Shown piece by piece: positions 16,068-24,963 of a DNA stretch of 64,000 nt. The first letter of the stretch is position 1. Each line of letters begins with the position of its first letter. The notes below the pieces were generated by a model that did not search any database, was not told where the DNA came from, and saw only the letters and a program-made list of their open reading frames with translations. Position numbers and translations under genes: made by a program. This DNA is from Bacteroidales bacterium CF (lineage in GTDB: Bacteria; Bacteroidota; Bacteroidia; Bacteroidales; UBA932), in assembly GCA_000473305.1 (NCBI GenBank), contig CP006772.1:62001-126000 (forward strand), written 5' to 3'.

Positions 16068-17834
16068 ATGTACAGGACACACACTTGCGGGGAGTTACGC
16101 ATAAATAATGTAGGTGAGCAGGTTACGCTTGCCGGTTGGGTTCAGAGAATCAGAAAAATGGGAGGGATGAGCTTTATTGACCTGCGCGACAGGTACGGCA
16201 TAACTCAGCTGACAATTGACGAGAGCGCTTCTAAGGATCTAAATGCAGCTGCAGAGAAGTTGGGACGTGAATTCGTGATTCAGGCAAAAGGTGTAGTTAC
16301 TGAAAGAAGCAGCAAGAATTCCAAGATTCCCACAGGAGATATAGAGATAAAACTATCGGCAATCAATGTATTGAATGCCGCAATGACACCGCCGTTCACA
16401 ATTGAGGACGAGAGTGACGGAGGAGAGGAGCTGCGTGCCAAGTATCGCTATCTGGATCTTCGCCGTAATCCTCTGAAAAAAGCACTGGAGCTCAGACACA
16501 GACTGGCTCAGGAGGCAAGAAATTACCTCGACGGGCAGGGATTCATGGAGATTGAGACTCCGTATCTGATTAAGTCTACACCTGAGGGAGCGAGAGATTT
16601 CGTGGTTCCTTCAAGGATGAATCCGGGACAGTTCTATGCACTTCCACAAAGTCCTCAGCAACAGAAGCAGCTTCTGATGGTTGCAGGTTATGACAAATAT
16701 TTCCAGATAGTACGCTGTTTCCGTGATGAGGACCTGCGTGCAGACAGACAGCCTGAATTCACACAGATTGACTGTGAAATGTCATTTGTTGAAAGGGAGG
16801 ACATCCTGAATATGTTCGAAGGCATGATGAAAAACATGTTTAAAAATGCCCTCGGCAGAGACTTTAAGGATCCGTTCCCAAGGATGTCATATAGCGATGC
16901 ACTGAGCCACTATGGTTCAGACAAGCCGGATATCCGTTTCGGAATGCAGATTCAGGAGGTATCCGACCTTGTCAAAGGGAAGGATTTTTCTGTATTTGAC
17001 TCGGCTGAATATATCGGAGCTATTCCTGCAGACGGATGTGCAACATATACAAGAAAACAGCTCGACGAACTTACAGAGTGGGTAAAAAGGCCGCAGATAG
17101 GGGCAAAGGGTCTTGTCTATATAAGGGTAGCAGAAGACGGAATTAAATCTTCGGTAGATAAATTCTATTCTGCCGAGGATTTGAAGGCTGTGTGTGACAG
17201 AGTTGGTGCAAAGGTCGGAGATCTTGTGCTGATTCTCTCGGGTGACAAAAAGAAGACTCAGGAGGCGCTCGGTACACTTAGGATAGAGATGGGTAACCGC
17301 CTGGGATACAGGAAAAGTGATGTGTATGCTCCGCTTTGGGTCTATGATTTCCCTCTGCTTGAGTGGGATGAGGAGACACAACGTTTCTATGCAATGCACC
17401 ATCCGTTCACATCTCCTAAACCGGAGGATCTTCCGTTATTCTACAGCGATAAGAGAGAAGAAGTTGCAAAAGTTGCAGCAAACGCATATGACTTTGTACT
17501 TAACGGGACAGAGCTCGGAGGTGGATCTATAAGAATCCACGATTCAGGGATACAGAAGAGAATGTTCGAGGTTCTCGGATATTCGGCTGAGGAGGTTGAG
17601 TACAAGTTCGGCTTTATGATAAGTGCCTTTAAGTACGGCGCTCCGCCTCACGGAGGAATAGCTTTCGGATTCGACAGGCTGTGCGCTCTGTTCGGAGGTC
17701 AGGAGACAATCCGCGATTTCATTGCATTCCCTAAGAACAATGCAGGACGCGATATGATGCTTGATGCTCCGTCGATGATCGACCAGGTACAGATGGACGA
17801 GCTTTTCCTTAAGAGCACGGCCGTAATTAAGTAA
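16068..17834 (+). CDS. aspS: Aspartyl-tRNA synthetase
   Basis: This 588-residue class II synthetase charges tRNA-Asp. The start is the ATG giving [11 protein letters not shown], the usual N-terminus; the frame is open 59 codons further upstream, but that part runs through repeat DNA and the promoter. An OB-fold anticodon-binding domain lies at about 1-110. The catalytic domain holds motif 2 ([18 protein letters not shown]) and motif 3 (GIAFGFDRL) near the C-terminus. The bacterial GAD insertion domain is present between them. Length fits the bacterial type. The CNNM gene follows after 21 bases. Confidence 0.98.
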   Translation: MYRTHTCGELRINNVGEQVTLAGWVQRIRKMGGMSFIDLRDRYGITQLTIDESASKDLNAAAEKLGREFVIQAKGVVTERSSKNSKIPTGDIEIKLSAINVLNAAMTPPFTIEDESDGGEELRAKYRYLDLRRNPLKKALELRHRLAQEARNYLDGQGFMEIETPYLIKSTPEGARDFVVPSRMNPGQFYALPQSPQQQKQLLMVAGYDKYFQIVRCFRDEDLRADRQPEFTQIDCEMSFVEREDILNMFEGMMKNMFKNALGRDFKDPFPRMSYSDALSHYGSDKPDIRFGMQIQEVSDLVKGKDFSVFDSAEYIGAIPADGCATYTRKQLDELTEWVKRPQIGAKGLVYIRVAEDGIKSSVDKFYSAEDLKAVCDRVGAKVGDLVLILSGDKKKTQEALGTLRIEMGNRLGYRKSDVYAPLWVYDFPLLEWDEETQRFYAMHHPFTSPKPEDLPLFYSDKREEVAKVAANAYDFVLNGTELGGGSIRIHDSGIQKRMFEVLGYSAEEVEYKFGFMISAFKYGAPPHGGIAFGFDRLCALFGGQETIRDFIAFPKNNAGRDMMLDAPSMIDQVQMDELFLKSTAVIK

Positions 17835-17855
17835 ATATCAATTAATTATACATAA

Positions 17856-18905
17856 ATGGGCCTCTTGATTTTTTATCTTCTGTTAGCCCTCTCTGTCTCC
17901 TTTCTTTGTTCTGTAATGGAGACAGTACTGCTTACCACCCCCGTCTCATATCTTAACATGAAGGAGAAACAGGGTGTGAAAGCAGCATCTATACTAAGAA
18001 ATCAGAAGCAGAATATAGACAAGCCTATTGCAGCAATCCTGTCGCTGAACACGATTGCCCATACAGTTGGAGCATCCGGAGTCGGAGCGCAGGCAACAGA
18101 TATTTTCGGAGATGCCTATTTCGGAATTGTATCGGCAGTTTTAACTCTGCTTATTCTGGTGTTGTCGGAGATACTTCCCAAGACTGTGGGCGCCCATTAT
18201 TGGAAGAGCCTTGTCGTTCCTGCGGGGTATATCATAAGAGGAATGATTTACATTGCATATCCGCTGGTAATAATTTCTGAGTACATGACCAAGGTCATAT
18301 CCAGTAAGTCAAAGGATGAGGCAACTGTCAGCCGCGAGGAGGTTGCTGCAATGGTAGATATCGGAGTGGAGGAGGGGACCTTCGAGGATACTGAGCAGAA
18401 AATAATACAAAATCTTATAAAACTAAGGACTGTAAGAGCAAGTGATGTAATGACCCCCAGAGTTGTAGTGGCTACGGCTTCAGAGGAGATTACCATTGGC
18501 GAGTTTTACAAGAACAGGACATATCTGCACTACTCAAGGATACCTGTATATACCTCCGGGAACAAAGAGGATATCTGCGGTTTCGTATACCGACAGGAGG
18601 TACTCGAACACCTTGCGAATGACAATTTCGATGTTGTGCTGAAGGATATAAAGAAACCCATAATGATTGCACCGACCAGTCAACCATTGACTATACTGTG
18701 GGAGAGGCTCACATCCCAAAAGGCTCACATAGCCATGATAATTGATGAATATGGCGGTTTCGAGGGTATAGTTACACTCGAGGATATCATTGAAACAATA
18801 ATGGGAATAGAGATTATGGATGACCGGGACATCGTTGCCGATTTACAGCAATTTGCCCGCGAGCGTTGGGAGGAGCGTCAGAAAAAACACAAATATCTGA
18901 ATTAG
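17856..18905 (+). CDS. CNNM/CorC-type membrane transporter with CBS domains
   Basis: This 349-residue membrane protein has a DUF21/CNNM domain with about three or four hydrophobic helices (residues 1-150; LLIFYLLLALSVSFLCSVMETVLL at the start). A CBS-domain pair follows (about 190-320; VMTPRVVVATASEE and the IIDEYGGFEGIVTLEDIIE signature). Family members are linked to magnesium or other divalent-cation efflux. The C-terminal CorC/HlyC transporter-associated domain of longer relatives is absent, as the protein ends about 30 residues after the CBS pair. It is probably co-transcribed with aspS. Confidence 0.88.
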   Translation: MGLLIFYLLLALSVSFLCSVMETVLLTTPVSYLNMKEKQGVKAASILRNQKQNIDKPIAAILSLNTIAHTVGASGVGAQATDIFGDAYFGIVSAVLTLLILVLSEILPKTVGAHYWKSLVVPAGYIIRGMIYIAYPLVIISEYMTKVISSKSKDEATVSREEVAAMVDIGVEEGTFEDTEQKIIQNLIKLRTVRASDVMTPRVVVATASEEITIGEFYKNRTYLHYSRIPVYTSGNKEDICGFVYRQEVLEHLANDNFDVVLKDIKKPIMIAPTSQPLTILWERLTSQKAHIAMIIDEYGGFEGIVTLEDIIETIMGIEIMDDRDIVADLQQFARERWEERQKKHKYLN

Positions 18906-18908
18906 GCA

Positions 18909-18939
18909 GCTTAGGCTGTCTGATTCAGACAGACTAAGC
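18909..18939. terminator. Hairpin between convergent genes
   Basis: GCTTAGGCTGTCTG (18909-18922) pairs with CAGACAGACTAAGC (18926-18939), a 14-bp stem with one mismatch and a 3-base loop. It overlaps the last six bases of mrp on the minus strand. There is no T-run on either side, so its efficiency as a terminator is uncertain. Confidence 0.55.
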
Positions 18940-19992
18940 GTGCATATCAATTATCTTACGGGCAAGTTTCCGGAAGGCGTGGCTATCTGCCCGGTCTGTC
19001 AGTGCAACCGGAGACCCGTTATCGCCACTCTCTCGTATACTTTGTACTATTGGAATCTGCGCTAAAACCGGTATGTCAAATTTTTCAGACATTGCTTTGC
19101 AGCCATCCTTTCCGAAAATGTAGTATTTGTTCTCGGGAAGCTCTTCCGGAGTAAACCATGCCATATTCTCGACAAAGCCAAGGATAGGTTTGTTGATATC
19201 CTTATTACGGAACATATTTACACCCTTCTCAACATCCGCCAGGGCTACCGCCTGAGGGGTGCTTACCACAATGGCTCCCGAAAGAGGAATGTCATGAACA
19301 ATGGATATATGTATATCACCGGTTCCCGGAGGTAGGTCTATCAGCAGAAAATCAAGCTCACCCCACTTTACCTGAAGAACCATCTGTTTAAGGGCATTGC
19401 TTGCCATTGGACCTCTCCAGATAAGCGGTTGTCCGGCTTCGGCAAAATATCCGATGGACATCCATTTTACGCCGTATTTCTCAATAGGTACAATCATCTC
19501 CTTACCGCCTTCATCCTCAATTACAGGCTGAGCACCCTCTGTAGCGGTCATCTTAGGAACAGATGGCCCGTAGACATCAGCATCAGCAAGACCTACTCTA
19601 AAACCTTCCCTGGCAAGGGCAATCGCGAGATTGACAGCTACAGTCGATTTACCTACACCACCCTTTCCGGAGGCTACGGCAATTATATGCCCGACATTAA
19701 CGAGAGCCTCCTGCCCGAGTTCAAGATGGGCCTTCTTGGCTATCTTCCGTTCCCGGACAAGTTCAAGGATGCTTACCTTGAGGTTTTCCGAAGGAAAAGC
19801 ATTTTTTATTGCAGCTTCACAGCTCTGTTTAATAGAGCCTGAAAGTGCGTCGGGAGACGGGAAAACCAGTTTAAACCTGATTTTCCCCTCCTCGATCTTT
19901 ATATCTTCTACCATTCCGAGTGTTACAATATCGGCCTCCTTTACAGGGTGCATCACACTACGTAGTACATCTTCAATTTGCTTTTGGGTCAT
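18934..19992 (-). CDS. mrp: Mrp/ApbC-family iron-sulfur carrier P-loop ATPase
   Basis: This 352-residue protein has an N-terminal MIP18/DUF59 domain (about 1-80) followed by a Mrp/NBP35-type ATPase with a deviant Walker A, GKGGVGKS (109-116). Family members carry and transfer Fe-S clusters in the cytosol. The switch segment LIDLPPGTGD is intact. The CxxC cluster-binding pair expected shortly after ENM is missing; the stretch here reads ENMAWFTPEELPENKYYIF. From memory many Bacteroidota homologues share this, so it is probably a lineage trait. The gene is convergent with the CNNM gene. Confidence 0.93.
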   Translation of the reverse strand: MTQKQIEDVLRSVMHPVKEADIVTLGMVEDIKIEEGKIRFKLVFPSPDALSGSIKQSCEAAIKNAFPSENLKVSILELVRERKIAKKAHLELGQEALVNVGHIIAVASGKGGVGKSTVAVNLAIALAREGFRVGLADADVYGPSVPKMTATEGAQPVIEDEGGKEMIVPIEKYGVKWMSIGYFAEAGQPLIWRGPMASNALKQMVLQVKWGELDFLLIDLPPGTGDIHISIVHDIPLSGAIVVSTPQAVALADVEKGVNMFRNKDINKPILGFVENMAWFTPEELPENKYYIFGKDGCKAMSEKFDIPVLAQIPIVQSIRESGDNGSPVALTDRADSHAFRKLARKIIDMHA

Positions 19993-20054
19993 AATTTTTT
20001 ATTTCTAAAAACGCACAAGTCGCTGCAATGTTTATACCATAAAAACCTATAGGG

Positions 20055-22202
20055 TTATTTTACAATAGTCATTTCATTGAGCAGATGACCGGCGCCGCCG
20101 AACTTATCCATAATAAACAGTACATAACGGATATCTACATTTATGCACCTCTGTAGGTTCGGTTCGAAGATGATATCTCCGCTCATAGCTTCCCAGTTTC
20201 CGTCAAATGCAAGACCGATAAGTTCACCTTTGGCATTGAGAACAGGACTTCCCGAGTTTCCTCCGGTAATGTCATTGTTTGTGATAAAGGCTACAGGCAG
20301 TCTTCCGTCTTTCAATGCATATTGTCCGAAATCCTTGTTGTTATACAGCTCTTTAAGCTTTGCAGGAACAACGAACTCCCAATTGTTAGGATCCTCTTTT
20401 TCCATAACTCCCTTAAGAGTGGTGAAATGCTCGTACAAAACTCCGTCTTTTGGAGAGTAGTTGAGGACATTTCCGTATGTGAGCCTCATGGTTGAGTTTG
20501 CATCAGGATACATAGCCTCATTTTTCTTCATTTCAAGCTGACCGGCAATGTAACTTTTTGCACCCTTAGAATAAAGCATGTTTGCCTGACTGTATGCAAT
20601 ATTGAAAGGCTGAATAAGAGATAATATACTGTTTCCGATGGTTATGGCCGGGTCATTAACAATGGCATCCTTTCCGGCTGCAAGGGCTTTTTCTACCTTG
20701 TCCATTGAGGTGAATACAGTATTGTCGTAAAGGTAGTCAACATATGAATCAATATTTCCGTTGAAATCTTTGTTGATAACAGAGTAGATTTCAGGAAGCA
20801 CATTTGCATCGACTTTTTCACGAAAGACCTTTAAAAATGCCTTTGCCACCTTTCTGTCTGTATCCGGAGAGTAATTCTTGTAGAAATTGCTTACCTTCTC
20901 TTTCAGACCCTCTGCCATATCCCTTGCATTTTTCTCGTTGCCTGCAGCAAATTCCTGCGCTACACCCGAGTAATGGCTTCCTATGCTTGCAAGCTCGATA
21001 TTGGCAATAGTCTCGGTAAGATATTTATAATTGTATAACGCCTTCTCTCTGTTTGCTACAGCTTTGTTTATATCATCGAGAGCAGAACCGTATTTCTCTA
21101 TTCTTGACTTGTCTGCATTTACCCACTTGGTAAACTCCTGCTCTTCAATAGCCCTTCTCTCTGCCACATTGTTTTTTACGAATGTCTCATTCATACCTAT
21201 GGCCTTTTTCCAGAAATTGGAAGAAGAGGCATATTTGCTTGAATATTGAATCCTTACCTTCTTGTCAGCCAGCATATCCTTCATCAGGATGTCCTGGCGG
21301 ATCCCTCTTGCATAAATTGTAATAGCATTAGATACGTCCTGAGTTTGTTTAACCTCGGCAGAGGTCATGAAACGGTTTGTCCTTCCCGGGTAACCGATGA
21401 TCATGGCAAAATCATTTTGATTTACACCTTTAAGTGAGATTTTAAGATGGCCTGGAGCCTGGTATGGTTTGTTATCCGGAGAATATGGGGCAGGATTGTT
21501 GTCTTTGTCAGCATAGATACGGAACATAGAGAAATCTCCGGTATGTCTTGGCCACATCCAGTTGTCAGTATCAGCACCGAATTTGCCGATAGATGAAGGT
21601 GGTGCACCAACGAATCTGATATCAGAAAAAGTTTTTGTAACTATGAGATAATAAGCATTATCAGCATACATAGAAACGATCTCAGCTTTCAGAAACTTGT
21701 TGTTTCCGATAATCTTGCCTGCGAGTTCGTTTGTGATTGTAGTAAAAGCGTGCCTGCGTTCCTTAGGGTTCTTTGCATCCTTGAGAGCATTTTCAACCTG
21801 AGAGGTCACATCTGTGAAACTCTCCAGGAATGTGACAGTAAGACCCTCTGCCGGGAGCTCCTCATTTCTGTTCATTGCCCAGTAACCGTCAGCAAGATAG
21901 TCATGGTCAACGCTGCTAAGTTTCTGTATAGCACCGTATCCGCAGTGATGGTTTGTGACCACCAGACCTTCAGGAGATATAACCTCTGCAGTACAACCGT
22001 TTCCGAAGTGGACGATTGCATCTTTGAGGCTGGAACCATTAATGTTATAAATCTCTTTGGCGGACAACTTGCATCCGAGCTCCTTCATCTTCTTCTGGTT
22101 CAATTTTTCCAGAAGAGGTAATAACCACATCCCCTCGTCTGCTCTTACAGGGCTGATAGATAGAATTAGTGCCGCAAAAATTAGAAAAGCTATTTTTTTC
22201 AT
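20055..22202 (-). CDS. S46-family dipeptidyl-peptidase, DPP7-like
   Basis: This 715-residue periplasmic serine exopeptidase has a signal peptide (about 1-21). The trypsin-like triad is visible: His85 in VVTNHHCGYG, an Asp in the following domain, and Ser650 in GGNSGSP. Family S46 enzymes release dipeptides from protein fragments and feed amino-acid-fermenting Bacteroidota. The residue 18 after the catalytic Ser is Gly (LAFDGNWE). In characterised relatives Gly here goes with DPP7-type preference for hydrophobic P1 residues, and Arg with DPP11-type Asp/Glu preference. DPP7-like specificity is therefore inferred. Confidence 0.93.
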   Translation of the reverse strand: MKKIAFLIFAALILSISPVRADEGMWLLPLLEKLNQKKMKELGCKLSAKEIYNINGSSLKDAIVHFGNGCTAEVISPEGLVVTNHHCGYGAIQKLSSVDHDYLADGYWAMNRNEELPAEGLTVTFLESFTDVTSQVENALKDAKNPKERRHAFTTITNELAGKIIGNNKFLKAEIVSMYADNAYYLIVTKTFSDIRFVGAPPSSIGKFGADTDNWMWPRHTGDFSMFRIYADKDNNPAPYSPDNKPYQAPGHLKISLKGVNQNDFAMIIGYPGRTNRFMTSAEVKQTQDVSNAITIYARGIRQDILMKDMLADKKVRIQYSSKYASSSNFWKKAIGMNETFVKNNVAERRAIEEQEFTKWVNADKSRIEKYGSALDDINKAVANREKALYNYKYLTETIANIELASIGSHYSGVAQEFAAGNEKNARDMAEGLKEKVSNFYKNYSPDTDRKVAKAFLKVFREKVDANVLPEIYSVINKDFNGNIDSYVDYLYDNTVFTSMDKVEKALAAGKDAIVNDPAITIGNSILSLIQPFNIAYSQANMLYSKGAKSYIAGQLEMKKNEAMYPDANSTMRLTYGNVLNYSPKDGVLYEHFTTLKGVMEKEDPNNWEFVVPAKLKELYNNKDFGQYALKDGRLPVAFITNNDITGGNSGSPVLNAKGELIGLAFDGNWEAMSGDIIFEPNLQRCINVDIRYVLFIMDKFGGAGHLLNEMTIVK

Positions 22203-22225
22203 CTGTTTTTTATTAATAATTTTAA

Positions 22226-22233
22226 CAAAAATA
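22226..22233 (-). promoter_or_regulatory. -7 box of the S46 peptidase gene
   Basis: TATTTTTG on the minus strand matches TAnnTTTG and lies 23 bases before the start codon. No clear -33 TTTG is visible; the box lies in the 38-base gap to the divergent glycerate kinase gene. Confidence 0.4.
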
Positions 22234-22240
22234 GAGAAAA

Positions 22241-23395
22241 ATGGCAGAAAAGTTAAAAATTCTGGTTGTGCCGGACAAGTTTAAGGGAAGCTTAAGCTCC
22301 GGAGATGTGTGTGATGCCATTAGACGAGGGCTTGAAAATGGCGCGGGAAACCTTATGCCCGACAGGGAGGTGTTGATAGTCTCGCTGCCAATGGCTGACG
22401 GAGGGGATGGAACTCTTGACGTTGTTGAAAAGGCAATCGGGGGTGAGAGAATCTATGCAAGGGTCAGCGATCCTCTTTTCCGGGAGATAGAGGTCCCGTT
22501 TCTTTTGAGAAACAGAACAGCTTTTGTAGAGATGGCACTTTGCTCGGGATTACAGCTCCTTACAAAAGAGGAGTACAATCCATTAGCCGCTTCAACCTAT
22601 GGTCTTGGAGAGATTATCGTTGAGGCAATCAGACATGGAGCAGAAGAGGTGGTGGTGGGAATAGGAGGCAGCGCTACCAACGACGGCGGGATGGGCATGC
22701 TGAAAGCTTTGGGCTATGATTTTCTTGACAGAAGAGGGGAGGAGGCGTTGTCGCTGAAGGATGTATGTGAGATATCTGCAGAAAGTGTATTTCCATCTTT
22801 AAAAAATGTAAAATTCACCGTTGCAAGTGATGTCAACAACCCGTTGCTCGGGAAGAGCGGAGCGTCTCATGTCTACTCGCCGCAGAAGGGGGCTGATCCG
22901 GAGATGGTTGATTTACTTGAAATTGGAATGAGGAATTATTCTGAGGTTTGTAACGAATTTACAGGGAAGAACTTTACCGCTCATCCGGGAGCAGGGGCTG
23001 CAGGAGGAATGGGTTATGCCTTTTTGTCTTTCCTTGATGCCGAAATTGCACCAGGTTGGCAGATTCTGTCGAAACTCACATATATGGATAAACTGATTGC
23101 TGCGGCAGACTTGGTGGTTACAGGGGAGGGACTTCTGGATCTCCAGAGTGTCTCCGGAAAACTTGTAAACGGAGTATGTAAGATCTCTTCAGATTACAAA
23201 AAGAGTGTATGGATATTTTGCGGAGCCAGCCTCTTGAGTGAGAAGGATTATACAAACGCGGGTATTTCCAGGGTATTTGAGATATCAAAACTTGCAAAAG
23301 ACAAAGAGGATTCCATCAAAAATGCAGGGGAGTATCTTGAAAAGGCCGCATTCCAATCTGCTTTTTACTTACCGGACCTGAATGTTGTCCTGTGA
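22241..23395 (+). CDS. Glycerate kinase (GarK/GlxK family)
   Basis: This 384-residue protein matches the two-domain glycerate 2-kinase family. The N-terminus has VVPDKFKGSLSS, then PMADGGDGTLDV, a Gly-rich VGIGGSATNDGGMGML (about 140-155) and a late VTGEGLLD motif. It phosphorylates glycerate with ATP to give 2-phosphoglycerate, linking glyoxylate or serine-type carbon to glycolysis. The gene stands alone, divergent from the S46 peptidase. Its last 31 bases overlap the end of rnhB on the other strand. Confidence 0.92.
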   Translation: MAEKLKILVVPDKFKGSLSSGDVCDAIRRGLENGAGNLMPDREVLIVSLPMADGGDGTLDVVEKAIGGERIYARVSDPLFREIEVPFLLRNRTAFVEMALCSGLQLLTKEEYNPLAASTYGLGEIIVEAIRHGAEEVVVGIGGSATNDGGMGMLKALGYDFLDRRGEEALSLKDVCEISAESVFPSLKNVKFTVASDVNNPLLGKSGASHVYSPQKGADPEMVDLLEIGMRNYSEVCNEFTGKNFTAHPGAGAAGGMGYAFLSFLDAEIAPGWQILSKLTYMDKLIAAADLVVTGEGLLDLQSVSGKLVNGVCKISSDYKKSVWIFCGASLLSEKDYTNAGISRVFEISKLAKDKEDSIKNAGEYLEKAAFQSAFYLPDLNVVL

Positions 23396-23958
23396 TATTC
23401 GCACAAACCGTATTTTTGAACAGCTTCCCTGTGTGATGCAGTGGGGTATGCAAAATTGTTATCCCACCCGTATTGGGGATACTCTTTCGCTATTTTAAGC
23501 ATATATTCGTCACGATGTGTCTTTGCAAGGACCGATGCTGCCGCAATAGATGTAAATTTGCCGTCACCCTTTATTATACACTGATGCGCAATATCCTTAT
23601 AACTGTAAAAACGGTTGCCGTCTACTAAAATTAATTCCGGCCTTACGGATAGGGAGTCAAGTGCTTTGTGCATCGCCAGTATTGAAGCGCGAAGGATGTT
23701 TGTCCTGTCAATCTCCCGGTTGTCGACAGATGCAACAGCCCATGCAATTGCCTCCCTTTCGATGATAGGACGTAACTTCTCCCGGTGGAGGCGTGTCATT
23801 TTCTTTGAATCATTGAGCAAGGGGTGGCTGAAATCTTTCGGCAGTATGACTGCTGCTGCATAGACAGGGCCTGCAAGGCAGCCTCTGCCGGCTTCGTCGC
23901 ACCCGGCCTCAATCAGGATTTCATCAAAATATGGGGAAAGCAATGCTGCCTCTTTCAT
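23365..23958 (-). CDS. rnhB: Ribonuclease HII
   Basis: This 197-residue enzyme nicks RNA in RNA-DNA hybrids. The first catalytic pair is Asp21-Glu22 in GCDEAGRGCLAGPVYAAAV. A second acidic residue is in LILVDGN and further ones in the KGDGKFTSIAAASVLAKTHRDE segment (about 135-155). Length fits bacterial RNase HII. It overlaps glycerate kinase tail-to-tail by 31 bases and lies downstream of the HTH gene on the same strand (37-base gap), so the two may be co-transcribed. Confidence 0.96.
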   Translation of the reverse strand: MKEAALLSPYFDEILIEAGCDEAGRGCLAGPVYAAAVILPKDFSHPLLNDSKKMTRLHREKLRPIIEREAIAWAVASVDNREIDRTNILRASILAMHKALDSLSVRPELILVDGNRFYSYKDIAHQCIIKGDGKFTSIAAASVLAKTHRDEYMLKIAKEYPQYGWDNNFAYPTASHREAVQKYGLCEYHRTTFRSGK

Positions 23959-23995
23959 TGTTGCGTAATTTTAACGCAAGATAGCAAAAAGAGAG

Positions 23996-24397
23996 CTATT
24001 GCCTGTATTTGTTAAGATTATCCTTCAGGATTCCTATAATACTCTCTTTAGACTCCAAAGCCATTTTCAGCCGCTTTAACTCATCCTCCTGCTCGATGCT
24101 TTTGATCTTGTAATCAGATTCAATTTGTTCAATCTGCTCCTTGTGAAGTTTCTCCATCAGGATTAACCTCTCTTCAACGGCCGTTTCGGGTTTAACCCCT
24201 ATCAGCAGCTCTGAGACAGTTGTTTTTAAGATGGTGGCTAACGAGTCGAGCCTCTTGCTGATCAGCAGCGTTTTCCCCGACTCCAATTGTCTGTATGAGT
24301 TTTGGGACATTTTAAGAGAATTTGCAACCTCCTCCTGGGTATACCCAAGAGACTCCCTCAATTCGCGTATTCTCTTTTTAATGTCTTTGTTGTCCAT
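23996..24397 (-). CDS. XRE-type helix-turn-helix regulator with coiled-coil tail
   Basis: This 133-residue protein has an HTH_3 domain at about 7-65 (LGYTQEEVANSLKMSQNSYRQLESG). The C-terminal half (about 72-130) is strongly charged and heptad-like, with Glu, Lys, Ile and Leu alternating, and should form a coiled coil for dimerisation. There is no effector domain. Its -7 box TATATTTG (24403-24410) lies only 5 bases before the start codon, so the mRNA may be nearly leaderless. Targets are unknown; autoregulation is plausible. Confidence 0.85.
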   Translation of the reverse strand: MDNKDIKKRIRELRESLGYTQEEVANSLKMSQNSYRQLESGKTLLISKRLDSLATILKTTVSELLIGVKPETAVEERLILMEKLHKEQIEQIESDYKIKSIEQEDELKRLKMALESKESIIGILKDNLNKYRQ

Positions 24398-24402
24398 ATA
24401 TA

Positions 24403-24410
24403 CAAATATA
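24403..24410 (-). promoter_or_regulatory. -7 box of the XRE regulator gene
   Basis: TATATTTG on the minus strand ends 5 bases before the ATG, which predicts a transcription start at or very near the start codon. Confidence 0.45.
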
Positions 24411-24497
24411 AAACAATGTTCCTCTTGGCTGGAAACAACAAAAACATGTTGTATAAACAGGAAAAAGGTGTTAAAAAGGGTTGAATTAACCTAGTAA

Positions 24498-24529
24498 TAG
24501 ATAAATAAACTTAAGAATTAGATAAATAA
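24498..24529 (+). promoter_or_regulatory. Direct repeat with 21-bp spacing upstream of the AraC-like gene
   Basis: TAGATAAATAA occurs at 24498-24508 and 24519-24529, exactly 21 bp (two helical turns) apart and on the same face. AraC-family proteins commonly bind such paired half-sites. It lies about 57 bases before the chosen start of the AraC-like gene. Binding is inferred. Confidence 0.4.
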
Positions 24530-24556
24530 CATATAAAGCATGTTTCCGGTGCCGTG

Positions 24557-24571
24557 GAATGTTGTACATTC
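24557..24571. promoter_or_regulatory. Small palindrome upstream of the AraC-like gene
   Basis: GAATGT and ACATTC flank TGT, a perfect 6-bp inverted repeat. It overlaps an alternative in-frame ATG (24559) and lies just before the preferred start. It is a possible operator. Confidence 0.3.
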
Positions 24572-24585
24572 GAAAAAAACACATT

Positions 24586-24894
24586 ATGAAAAAAATTGAT
24601 GAAGAAGATTACCTCGGTATGATTGTACATATCCTGGAAGAAAAAAAAGCGTATCTGGAAAAAGATATGAGTGCCGGACACTTGGCAATCAGTTTGGGTG
24701 TTAAGAGGAAAAAACTTGAGCGGATAATTGCAGTTACCTTTGGATTTTCGCTTGACAGCCTGATTGATATGTTCAGGATCGTATATGCAAGATCGTTATT
24801 AAGAAACGGTACGCCATACGAAGATATTTGGAATCTTTCGGGCTTTGACTCCCTTGAACATATGGAGACAGCCTTTGAGTGTATTGTCGTGTGA
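24586..24894 (+). CDS. Small AraC-like helix-turn-helix protein
   Basis: This 102-residue protein consists of little more than one AraC-type DNA-binding region. SAGHLAISLGVKRKKLERIIAVTFG resembles the first HTH, and YARSLLRNGTPYEDIWNLSGFDSLEHMETAF the second (compare the usual IAxxxGFxsxxxFxxxFK). The Gly-Phe and Asp-Ser of the second motif are kept, but the end is shorter than in full AraC regulators. There is no sensor domain. I prefer the ATG giving MKKIDEEDYLG; an in-frame ATG 27 bases upstream lies in a palindrome. A 70-base gap leads to the EF-G2 gene, so it might regulate it. Confidence 0.65.
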   Translation: MKKIDEEDYLGMIVHILEEKKAYLEKDMSAGHLAISLGVKRKKLERIIAVTFGFSLDSLIDMFRIVYARSLLRNGTPYEDIWNLSGFDSLEHMETAFECIVV

Positions 24895-24913
24895 AAACTT
24901 TTTTGTAATTTTG
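24884..24913 (+). promoter_or_regulatory. Candidate promoter of the EF-G2 gene
   Basis: TTG (24884-24886) and TAATTTTG (24906-24913) are separated by 19 bases, matching the Bacteroidota -33/-7 arrangement with a partial -33. It overlaps the end of the AraC-like gene and leaves a leader of about 45 bases. Confidence 0.5.
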
Positions 24914-24963
24914 GTATCCTTAACCTGATGTAATTATAAATAATACATAACCAGTAAGTTAAT

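Noticed and set aside
16917-17402. 161-codon minus-strand ORF within aspS
   Set aside because: It is a shadow of the conserved aspS reading frame, as are long antisense ORFs at 25912-26466, 48723-49277 and 61556-62077.
24559-24585. Longer start for the AraC-like gene
   Set aside because: The upstream ATG lies in a palindrome and adds a weak MLYIRKKHI. The downstream ATG gives a more typical MKK start. The choice is not certain.
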